Below are positions 1 through 10,314 of a stretch of DNA of 21,058 bases, one piece after another. The DNA is from Sphacelaria rigidula (taxonomy: Eukaryota; Phaeophyceae; Sphacelariales). Every line of letters starts with the position of its first letter. Positions within the stretch are counted from its first letter, which is position 1. The notes under the pieces were generated by a model. The model did not search any database and was not told the DNA's origin. It saw only the letters and a program-made list of their open reading frames with translations. The stretch spans positions 1 through 21,058 of the forward strand of contig CAXNAA020000468.1 of the NCBI GenBank assembly GCA_964200075.2, given 5' to 3'. Position numbers and translations under genes: made by a program.

Positions 1-408
1 AAGACAGATATGCCACTTCAGCCCCATATTTTGTTTGAACCCCAAAATATAAAATCGGCTGTTATTAGGAGCGTTCATGTGTCCCCCTGGTTGTTCCAAG
101 GGGGAGAGAGACAACTTCTATGAGCAGAGACACTATAGTCTATGGCAGAAGGGTTTAGAGATCGTGCCCTGCAAGCAGTCGTCTTTCTCTTGCCTTCGGG
201 CCCGAAAATATTAATGAAAAAAGCAATTCGAAAGAAAAGCAATAAACGGATGGTTTTCTTGGAAAGCAGTCGTGCATTGTAACGAGTATAAACCGTTCAA
301 GCAAGGAAATTTCGATTTTGAACAGGGAAACATGTACTACGATACCCCTGAATACTTTTCCAAAGGTTTCATTCCGAGCGACGTTCCACAAATACCCCAA
401 CAGTTAGG
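1..408. other. Downstream flank, nothing recognised
   Basis: Lies about 2.7 kb beyond the stop codon. I see no exon-like open frame with splice signals, no RNA gene and no clear repeat up to about base 409. Confidence 0.4.
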
Positions 409-630
409 TACGGACACCTAAAATCCCCCAAAAACGGTTTTTCACCAAGGTCCCTGATATTTCGGTTATCGAAATCGAAATTTTCATGGCGTGTAGTAGT
501 CAATACCTACCAGAAAGTGAAGACATGGAAGCATGCTTCGAAGAGTTGGTGTGGATACGAAGATTTGAACTCTCCGGGTTTTAATCCCGAATGAAACATT
601 CATCACCAATTTGTAAAATACCGTGTTGAA
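409..630 (+). repeat. Solo arm of the 1213-1663 foldback family
   Basis: Aligns through its length with 1432-1655 (GGACACC..., GGTTTTTCAC, ATTTCGGT(G/T)ATCGAAAT, TGGTGTGGATACGAAGATTT, CTCCGGGTTT, AATTTGTAA, CCGTGTT). The matching inverted arm is absent to its left. It is either half an element or a decayed copy. Confidence 0.75.
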
Positions 631-639
631 GCCTTTGGC

Positions 640-1212
640 ACCGGAGACGACACCAGCTCCCTCGTGCAACAGTCAGCGGGCTGACAACCAACGGAAACCA
701 GACTAACCAAAAAGCGTGAGGCTGCGACGCACGGCGCGGCAGCGCCATGTCGAGGTAACAACAGGGCAACATGGATAGCGACGTCGTTCGCAGAACAAGC
801 ATGGTGGGTAGTCCCCGATGGCGGCCACCCCCGCTCATCATGTGCGAGACACTGAGCTCAACAAGCCACCACTAAAATCTTTGCAACACTTTTGTTCACT
901 TTGTGCTTGCTGTGGGTTCATCAATGTGGCACTGAGTGATCCCCGCTGTGGCAAGAGCATCGTGCAGAACGCTTGTTACTTCAGCCCGGGATAGGCTGGC
1001 TTTCGCCTTCCAGCAGTATCTTGCGCCGAGAAAGATCTTAGACCACCAGCAGATTCGGTCTTGGCAGGGTGGTAGTATATCCCATCCACACAGAAGTAGA
1101 TACCGCTCACCGCAGTGGCCCCGCCAGGGTGGGTCTCATCAGCATAGGGAAGTCGGCAATCTAAACATGTGCCGGGACAGATTCTGATTAATCAAGTTAG
1201 CGGACGAAATCC
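640..1212. other. Downstream flank with one degenerate tandem-unit relative
   Basis: Mostly featureless. About 1060-1160 resembles the units at 2295-2680 (a GG(G)TGGTAGTATA-like start, then GGGT(C/G)(T/C)CATCAG(C/T)AT(A/G)GGG). No gene seen. Confidence 0.35.
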
Positions 1213-1663
1213 GTATCAAACACGGGACCTTACAAATTGGGGATGGATCATTTACTGGGGATGAGAAACCCGGAGAATTAAAATCTTCGTATCCACATCA
1301 AATCTTCGAAATATGTTTCTATTTTTTCACCTACTGATTACTACTGACAACTGCTATATGCCATACAACTTTGGATTTCGATCACCGAAATTATGGGGTC
1401 CTAGGTCAAAAAACGATTTCGGAACCATTTTGGCGTTCGGACACCCAGAATTCCCCAAAATTGGTTTTTCACGTATGACCCCAACATTTCGGTGATCGAA
1501 ATCCAAATCTGGATGGCGTAAAGCAGTGGTCAATAGCCATCAGTAGGTGAAAAAATGGAAACATATTTCGAAGATTTGGTGTGGATACGAAGATTTTAGT
1601 TCTCCGGGTTTCTCATCCCCAATAAATGATCCATCCTCAATTTGTAAGATCCCGTGTTATCAC
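1213..1663. repeat. Foldback (MITE-like) element, ~450 bp
   Basis: The left arm (about 1213-1395) and the right arm (about 1480-1663) are inverted copies of each other. Both carry AACACGGGA(C/T)CTTACAAATTG near the tip, then GGATGGATCATTTA, GATGAGAAACCCGGAGAA, AAAATCTTCGTATCCACA and GATTTCGATCACCGAAAT further in. No open frame for a transposase is present. The structure is that of a non-autonomous palindromic DNA element. A target-site duplication is not obvious. Confidence 0.82.
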
Positions 1664-2290
1664 AAGTCAGATCTCCCACACACAAATAAGGTGACCCAAT
1701 GTGAATTAAAAGAAGCGTGACTATGGCCAAGCGTTCAAAATCGGCACTCGCCCAAAATTTAGGACCCGTCCAAAATTAGGCGGATGGCGAAAACATGGAA
1801 CATGTCCTGTTTCACTGTACCGCAGGAAAACACAAACTCACACCTTCTCTCATGTATTCGAAGCTTTAACGGTCTTTACTCTGGTGTGTTGACGCACTGC
1901 GAAGACGAATGGATTGCATGAGCTGCGATATTGTCGTTGTGTTCGTCTCCCCAGAAACAACGCTACTCTGCACGCAGTGCTGGCTGCACACTGTTGAAAA
2001 CTTCATCATGTGTTGGCTGGTTCGTCTTTCGTACAACGAACAAGGCGCTGTCCGCTGCTGCGACACTCCTGCTGGTGTTGTACGTTGGGGCCGTGTGCTG
2101 TACTGTACTGCAACACGTTTTTTGTGAGTGCGGGCGTCATTAGCCGTGAGATTCGACCGCACGAACACTAGATTTAGACTACTCCCCTGGCGATTCCCAA
2201 GCAAAATGGGGCGATCTGATTGGTAATTACCAAGCAAATATGTCCCGCTCCAAATGCAATTCACCGGGAAATAAGATTAGACCAGTCAAT
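1664..2290. other. Downstream flank, nothing recognised
   Basis: Overlapping open frames of 70-130 codons occur on both strands at 1866-2264 but none looks protein-like or has splice support. No RNA gene or repeat recognised. Confidence 0.35.
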
Positions 2291-2294
2291 CCAA

Positions 2295-2685
2295 TCAGGG
2301 CAGGGGACAGTTTACAATCTCCCACGGTACGTTGTGCCAACCAGGACACACCCCACAAGTTAGGGCCCACCGGCATGGGTGAAACATGTCAGTTTGGTCA
2401 GTTCTGTCCGACCGGGGAGCCAGAATACCTGTTCCTACATGCTTTTTCCTCACCATTACTGGCCACATCACCTTGCCCCTCTCCGATATCAAACCAGCTA
2501 GGTTCCCTCCAGGCACGGGGCCGATGTACCCCCTCCCACGGTACGTTTTGCCCACCAATATCTGTCTCACTAGCCTGGGTCCCATCAGTATGGGGAAAAC
2601 ACGTCAGACCAGCCTGTTGCACTCTGGGTAGGGGGGCAGTATACCCTCTTTCGCAGCATATTCGACCCGCCACCATGAGAAAAAT
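2295..2685 (+). repeat. Degenerate ~110 bp tandem repeat, about four units
   Basis: Unit starts near 2298, 2414, 2514 and 2628 share a G-rich lead (GGGGxCxGTxTAxxxTC), then a segment ending CC(A/C)CC. Units 1 and 3 share CTCCCACGGTACGTT(G/T)TGCC(A/C)ACC, then GGG(C/T)CCCA(C/T)C(A/G)G(C/T)ATGGG and AACA(T/C)GTCAG. Open frames here are by-products of the repeat. Confidence 0.7.
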
Positions 2686-2739
2686 ACGGCACACGAAAGT
2701 CACAGTGCGTTATGCTGGTGCAGTCGCCTTAACCTGATT

Positions 2740-3094
2740 AAAACAGACGGGGCCTCGCGAGCGTATCACAAGTGCAAGCCAGAGCATAACACGGGCAGAT
2801 CGCAAGCCGGTACACAGTTTTACGGGCTGGCGGTGTCACACACTCTTTGTGATAAAGAGATAGTCGCCGACTCGGGAAGAAAACCAATCGACACAAGGGT
2901 ACACGGAAAGAGGTCATGTGCTGTACAAACTAGCACATACTGTCATCATCCTCGCAACCAAAAGCGAAGGACTGGTCCTATGTTCTCCACCACGTGTGCC
3001 AGAAAGAAAATGAAAGTTCAATCGAGGACCACAGCACTACACACGACACGAGGGAGAAAACCAGAACGAATTTACGACCAAAAATGGATTGACT
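2740..3094 (-). other. Probable 3' UTR and downstream flank of the OSCA-like gene
   Basis: Directly follows the TAG stop on the minus strand. No AATAAA hexamer was seen on that strand here, so I cannot place a polyadenylation site. The plus-strand open frame at 2833-3297 is antisense to exon 11. Confidence 0.4.
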
Positions 3095-3293
3095 CTACAC
3101 GTCAACAAACTCGTCATCTCGAATGGAGGACGAAGACATCCCCCCAGGCCCACGCGCCGACGACCCCCGCCTCGCCGCCGCTCTCGACCCCAACAGCGGC
3201 GTTTCTAGCGATTGCAAGGCAGATACACTACCAGCATGCCCCGACGACATCGGCGAGCGTTCAACGGACATCGAGTTTGCATGAATCCCGGGC
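3095..3293 (-). CDS. Exon 11 (terminal) of the OSCA-like gene: Ser-rich C-terminal tail
   Basis: 199 bp, entered in phase 2 (AG+G gives Arg), acceptor CCCCCCCGTTCAG|G with a strong pyrimidine tract, stop TAG at 3097-3095. It encodes 65 residues from PGIHANSMSVERSPM through SALQSLETPLLGS to SIRDDEFVDV. The tail is Ser/Gly/Arg-rich and probably disordered, and it ends in an acidic, Val-terminal stretch. It has no family homology of its own; the call rests on phase, splice-site quality and gene-like composition. A cassette exon in the preceding 3.1 kb intron cannot be excluded. Confidence 0.72.
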
Positions 3294-6200
3294 CTGAACG
3301 GGGGGGAAGGGGATGAAAAACATGATTCAAGAGACAAAGAGTAAAAAAATGAATAAATGAAGGAACATTTTTTGCTTCACGTATCATTGCGATTTTTCCC
3401 AGGCGTCGAGTGAACTTCGACTTCCAAGTGGCCGTCAGCAACGCAACGGTTTTTCCTTCTGGGATGGCGATGGGGAGGGATGAAGGCGAAGGGGGACCGT
3501 GACCACGGGGCTTCAACGCGGGCAGAAGGGAAAGTTTGATGTTCTCTGATCGGGTAGGAACTATTTCCACCGCACCCCGGCGGTTGGTGTTACTGGTATA
3601 CCGACGAGCAGGTGGAGTGAGAAATTGATGGTTCACATCTTGGTAGATACGGTCGTTTTTGTTTTAGCAAAACTGGTATTTGTCGTCACAAGCGTAAATA
3701 AGTGAGCGTCGAAATAAACTTGACTGAAGCCGAGAGGGTTAGAGTGGAGAGTGCTGATGGAATGCATCCCCCATGATATAGGGCAGGGTTCACTGGCGTA
3801 AGAAAAAAATGACGTCAATCCAGACACACGTACAAGTAGCACTCACGAAAAAAATCGAAACGACCCAGTGTACGTACGAATTGCGGCAAAATCGAGCGTA
3901 AAAAAAAGATCGATTTGCGAGTGACGAACAAATGAAATCTACAATTTCCGCTGGGAGAGGCAGGGGTATTTTCCGACACGCGCCCACGAACATTCAAGTC
4001 ATTGTTTCCTTCGATACTGCTGAAGGCATCAGACACTAAACCCGACTCGGACCAGAACACAAAGCAAACACAAGGTACACATTCATCTGCTGAGATTACT
4101 TTCTTATTTCCTGTTGTTTACTCGGCACTTGCTATTTCACTTTGTTGTTCATTCGACACTTGGAAGAATGCCAAAAAAAAACGCGCGCACACGAAAAAAT
4201 ATGCAAATTCAACCATCAAAATGGCATACACACCAGGCTCTGGACAACATAATAGTATATTGCAACTGCATTAGTTTGAAATCATCGGCTATCGATGGAC
4301 ATTGTATACCGCAACAGATTCTGCGATGTACCCATCGATAGTCATTGTCATCAACAGATTTGGCAAGGCATCTGCTGATATCCATTGCCGTCATCAACGG
4401 ATTTGGCAAACAATATATCGATAACCTTTGCCAACAATGGAAATGAGGGTCTATAAATTATTATATATAATTAACTCATTAATTGAGTAAGTAATTGGTT
4501 GGTTGTTGGTTGGTTGGGTTGGATGGTATGATGAAATTTATTTTTTGGACAAGGGAAAGACAAAATCGAAAGACATTTCCGTCAACAAGATATCATTGTA
4601 GAGGGTATCTATCGATAGCCAATGCCCCCAACGAAAGGTTTGGAATAACAATATTGATATTTACATTGTTCACTTCAATCGTCTAACGGTATTAACTACA
4701 TTGATCCCAACGCATACGGTACAAACGCAACTAACTACCTGAGGCGACAGCCGGCAATAGCTTTTGTTGTGAAAGGTATGAAACATCCACCGGAAATGTG
4801 CCTCAATAGTTATTGATCGACGCCATGCAGCTCCCACTGTGGCCAGCAATAGGTATCGATGGCCATGATTGAAATCGTATTGTGACGAGCATTAGTCAGT
4901 GGCGGTCGCGATTCAGATCCTTTGTGACCAACGTTAGACATCGATGCCCGCGATGCAGATCCTGTTGTGACCAGCGATAGACACTGGTGGACGCAATGCA
5001 GAGCCTATTGCAACAAGTATCTCATAGATACACGACTTAGCCACCCCATTTTTACGGAAATGAACCGTTCTGTCCCTTGCTCCGGATGTATTGTTGCCTA
5101 CAATAATTATCGATAGACAGTGATGTCAGTCGATGGCGGCTGACAACGGACTTCGAAATTCACAATTCAGGGGCTGCTGTGGCAGCAACGTTCCATCATA
5201 GCCTTTTCTCCAGCGTATGCGCGCATCTTACCCGCACACGAATTACCCTCAGCGCTTTTGTCCATCAGAGGGAGAACTCTGAGTACCAGCACCACACCAA
5301 CAAAAAACTCATAAACTTCTGTCCACACGTGTCGTGGATTTTTACCAATAGCATACACACGTTCCGAAGTTCTAGAATCATGACGTCGCTTTTTTACGAG
5401 TGTCACTAGTATCATCATATATCCACCGCATATTCAACTGCGGCCTCTCTACCGTACTTTAAATAGAGTATATGTTTTATGCACAGTATGAAGCACTGTG
5501 CGAGTGGAAACAGGCGACAGAGGGTAAACTGTCAATAGGCGTTGTTACCACCGGAACGGATTTTGGTGTTTATCTATCGATCGACGTTGCGCACCACGAT
5601 AGATATGGTATGTATCTATCGACAGCCACCAACATATTCTTAACGCAATTTAACAAAAACAATTGACGTCGTCAACATATATGGCACAGTCTATCGATAC
5701 TCATTGCCATCATCAACAGATTTGGAAAGCTATCCATATCGATATATTTGGTCGGCCGCAACAGCTTTGGGTGTAGGGCCACAAAAGATTGCTGTCCGGG
5801 CAACGGTGTGGGAAAGGGGTCTATCGACAGACATTACCGACGACAATACACAGAGAAACCGATCGGGACGATAATATTAGCACCTAGTACAGTAGATGAT
5901 ATTGCTTTTGCAACTTTCATTGTTCCTTGTTCATTGTCCAGCGTGTGATTAGTGTACCAATTGATATTAATGTACCACACTGCATAACCTCAAACCTCCA
6001 AACTTCATAAACAAAGGTACCATCATACCTTAATCTATCGAGCTCGGTCGGATACCAGAGGAGCTCAACGTGGGGATATCTCAAACCGGACAAGTTTCGA
6101 ATCTTACTGTTCCCAACACATACGCCAAACTTCATGGAAGAGGGTGAATCATTTCAACCTTCATCCGGCGCGACAAAATGTCATGCGAGCGCTAGCTAGC

Positions 6201-9200
6201 TGCTGCGTATGTCAACAATGGCAGATGCCAAACCTTGGATCAAAGGCGATGAACGTGACTGCCAGCTGCGCACCCATGATTCACATATTTTGCACATTTT
6301 CCCGAATTTCCAAATGTTCGAAGACTCGAACTTTCAACACCTTCCACATTTCATGCCAAGACACACGCAAACATATCCACACACACACCTGCAGTCGTCG
6401 GGATCGATCGCAGGCGACGTAAGCGCCAGTTGCGCATACATCAACGACTCAAACTCGTCCGGGTTGACCACCCTCTCTTGAAGCTTGTTGCTCTCGCCGC
6501 CGCCGCTGGTCGCCACTGACATGGCCTTGTTGCTTCGCCTATCCACCTTAGCGGCGGTCTCCAGCGATACCCTCTCCGCAGGCCCAAGATACCTGCACAC
6601 TCGGGAGGGGGGGGGGGCGTGTACTTGGGATTTTTCCTGCCGTAGGCATAACACCATTGACCTCGCAGCCCCACAAAGCCGGGACGGAGTATGCCGGGCT
6701 TTCGCCGGACAACGTTTTCGCCTGACAAAGTTTTCACATCTGTTTTCGCCTCATCACAATGTACATCTTCTCAAGCAATTACAAAAGCACCTGCTGTCTT
6801 GTCTTGCCCTGCTGTACATATATACACCAACACACCCGCCAGTGTAGCCGCCATTAATATGATACATTTCAAAAAAGAAAACAAAAACAACGGCAAAAAA
6901 AAACACACACACACAAAATCGTGAATACAAAGAAATCATGTACACAGCACAACAGAAAAACACACACACACACAACGACCAAATGCACTAATAGCGTACG
7001 TTCTAGATACCCGCCCCATATGTCGGACCTTTTGTAGCTCCTGTTGCCGTACAGGTACACCATCACAGGAAGGGGCAGCAAGCAGATACCAGGATAGTAA
7101 CCCGCCTTGATGAACACGTAGCCCGTCAGGGTCAGCTGGGCCAGGCCTAGCCCGACTAGTACGCGGGGATACACGCTGTGGAACATCACCAAAACACATG
7201 TACAGACACACGCACCAAAAAATCAGGGCAACCAGGATCAAGAGAAGCAGAAGTAGATAAACGCCAGAGTAAAACAGCATGCAGTACCAGGTTATGACCC
7301 ATGATATAACCCAAAAATAAGAGTATGGCTATGATCATCAACATAAGCGGCAGCAGCAGCAGCAGCGAGAGACAAATCATGAGGTACTACCCTTGGGTGC
7401 AAGTGCATTATACCCCCCGCCCGAGCCTGGTCGGGCGAAAACCCGGCGTACTCCGACCCGGCTTTGTGCGGTTGAGAGGTCAATGGCCATGTCACTACGG
7501 CATGCAAGACCACGGGTACCCCCGTCCCTCCCCCCGATGAACAGCCGCCCCACCGCCCCCCCCTCGATCAACACACTCGAGCAATGAGCTTCCGGCGATA
7601 TTTGGCACAACGTCGATATCTACAGTAGTGGGGTAAGTGCGGTACGTAACAAACCACTCCCCTCCTATAAATCCCAACACTAGGTGATGACTCCTCGAGC
7701 TTCAGACAATTAATCATCTAGGGGATGTGTACAGTCACCTGCCACACGCACGGAGCCATGTATTGAATCGCCCCTTGCTCTGTTTTGTACCAACTTGTCG
7801 CCCGTTCTTGTCCTTCCTCACTACAGGCTTACAGCCATACTCAAAGTACACTCATACGCAAACAAATATTACCATGAGCGAAACAAAACAGCGCTCCATG
7901 ACAACAGCTGAACGAGAACACGGCACGCGAAACGGATTGCGCCAAAAGAAAAGAGGGTTGACGGGGGTGCGGTGGGGGGGGGACGTGCATCGTTTGTGCA
8001 CGCATGACCATGCGACACTCTACCAGCATGTCGAAATACACGAAGACTTTACCTGAACCAGAAGACGCCCCCGCTCTCGAACTTGGGAACGTACACGTAA
8101 AGCACCTGAGCAATTCAATAGAAGCCACGAGACGGGGGAACGGAGGGGACGAACGCATGAGCGAACGTCTATTCCGAGGGTAGGTCGGGTACGGGAAACC
8201 CGATCTTTTGGTGTTTTGAAAAGTGGGGATCCTATTCACGCCCACAGCAACAGTGCTCCTCTCTGTTGAAGGCCATACTACAAGTAATTGCGACTGACTC
8301 AGGCAGGTGATGTACGACTTTTAAAAAACTACAATATCGGGTATACCCTATGCGGGGTGGAATACATCTATTCCACCGTGTAGGTGTATTTCTTCCTGCG
8401 CTTTGCTTTTTTTTCCTCCTCATTCATTTTTTTTTTCACGTCTTAGTCTACCATGTCGTTCTGTTCGACTTTTTCTGTTCCTTTTTTTTCTTCAGCGAGT
8501 GTTCCCATTTTGTCTTGTCTTGGGTACGTCCATCATGTGACCACGGCTGGATCATGACTACCTGGGGGGTCAGTCAAAGCGCGACAATCAATCAACCAAC
8601 CAATAGATCACTCAATCGGGTTTCTTCGCATGCGCAGAAAATCCTAGAAAAATTATTCACCCTAGATACAAAAATCTAAAATTGTGTTCTGTACGGTATA
8701 TCTCGGCAAAAATTCGGGTATTTACCCAAGTACAGTGCTGGTAAATACCCTTCTGAACCATATCGGATTCATTTTTTCTTCTCTATTTGTCGCACTTTGA
8801 ACCCCTCCCTTCCTCGGGACGAGTCTGTGGTCTCAAGGGATCAATCCATATCTCCCGAATTGTTCGGAATAAGGCTCGATACCCTATCGGGTCATCTCGG
8901 AAAGTTCGGCACACGCGTCGGTACAGTTTAGTATGCCGACCAAAACTCTCGCACCTCCGAGTATACATTACACAACACAATTTTCCTAAAAATCGAAGAA
9001 AAGGCGCATAATAAAAAGCACGCGGAAGAACCGAGGTACCACCACTGCGGAGGTACCACCGCCTGCAACCCATTATCTTGACGTACGTGACACGATTGGA
9101 GTTGGGAGTCTTCCAACGTAGTGCGTTCGACCAGTCAACCTCTTTGGGATCTAGGGCTTCATTCGCCAAAAGTTAGCCTTCTTGAGCTTTAATGGTGAGG

Positions 9201-9903
9201 TAAGTGATGTTTATTTTGACAAAAAAAAAAACATTTAATGAAACATCATAACTAGGAAAAGAAAAAAATAATGAAGGTGCTATGATTGGCCGGCTATCAT
9301 GATCCACAAATGAACTGATTTCCATCTTCCGGGTCACTACGAAGATCCCAATACTTGGCCTGACATCGAACAGTTCCACGCTTTTGATCGAAAACTCAGC
9401 GTGAAGAAACTTACATGTTTGCCAGTGTGCGTGAGGAGGTTTCAACACGCTAACATGTGCTCAATATGCATTCCAGGGTAAGCTGCATCGCCCAAAATAG
9501 AAAACACCCTTATCTTTTCTTCCTTCCGTCACTCCTTAATCATGGATGACGATACCTGGTGCTTGTACACGATGTAGGAGAAGCCGAAAAAGATGGCGCC
9601 CGCGGGCATGATGAACGGACTGATCACTGCGTAGATGAAGCACACCACTAGCACCAACAGCAACGTAGGGTACGCCTGTCCAGAAAAAAATAATCAACAA
9701 AAGAGAAGGGCACGTGACCTTTTGACCGCAGTGTCTAAAGAAACCACAGGCAGGGTGCACGGCGTTTTGCTGCACATGCACTTGTTTATACACATATATG
9801 ATTGGTTGACTGATTGATTGTCTCACTTTACCTGGTTCCCTAGGTGTGTGGTCATTATCCACATGATATACGCACCCGAGACAAAACAAAACGGAAACAC
9901 TAC

Positions 9904-9938
<35 letters not shown>

Positions 9939-10255
9939 GCCCGCCTGCCAACAGCATTGAGGGTATTTCACTGTGACCACAAACAAAACACAACTGTCCC
10001 ACGCAATGCTCCGCGTGTCAAGGTGCGATGAACAGTCCCATTCCCCCACCCCACCCCCCCCCCGTCCGGCGACAACCCGGCGTGTTCCGTCCCGGCTTTG
10101 TGGAGATGCGAGGTCAATGGTCTGGTGACTATGGCATGCACGATCGTGAGTACACCCCCACCGATACCCCGCTCTATTAGGAGAAAGAACGTTACTCCGT
10201 CTCGGAAGGGATGCGTGGTCAATGGTCAAACGACTAAGGCAAGCAACAAATGAGT

Positions 10256-10314
<59 letters not shown>

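Larger units (their letters stand above)
3294..6388 (-). other. Intron 10 (3095 bp)
   Basis: GT at 6388-6387, AG at 3295-3294. Contents: an unexplained 143-codon minus frame near the 3' end (3205-3636), a decayed 43 bp minisatellite (about 4290-5860), a GTTGG-rich run (4497-4525), and a possible 78 bp phase-neutral exon (6029-6106). Confidence 0.7.
6593..7010 (-). other. Intron 9 (418 bp)
   Basis: The shortest intron. It holds CA/GT-rich sequence (6904-6979) and a family-A repeat copy (6602-6720) that abuts the acceptor. Confidence 0.8.
8106..9555 (-). other. Intron 7 (1450 bp)
   Basis: Holds a family-B copy (8435-8610), two small perfect hairpins (8356-8377 and 8716-8750) and an unexplained 128-codon minus-strand frame (8783-9169). 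Confidence 0.75.

Noticed and set aside
2240-2737. 165-codon plus-strand frame
   Set aside because: It covers the degenerate tandem array; frames on both strands are open there because of the repeat.
2833-3297. 154-codon plus-strand frame
   Set aside because: Antisense to exon 11, whose minus-strand frame has splice support and protein-like composition.
3205-3636. 143-codon minus-strand frame overlapping exon 11 in another frame
   Set aside because: It would need a different terminal exon; exon 11's frame fits the phase and acceptor better. The Pro/Ser-rich part could still be checked with transcripts.
4812-5029. CRISPR-like array
   Set aside because: Units are diverged along their whole length with no constant repeat and variable spacer; this is a eukaryotic minisatellite.
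7000-7010. Alternative exon 9 donor GAAC|GTACGC
   Set aside because: It would leave phase 1, which does not match exon 10 (entered in phase 2).
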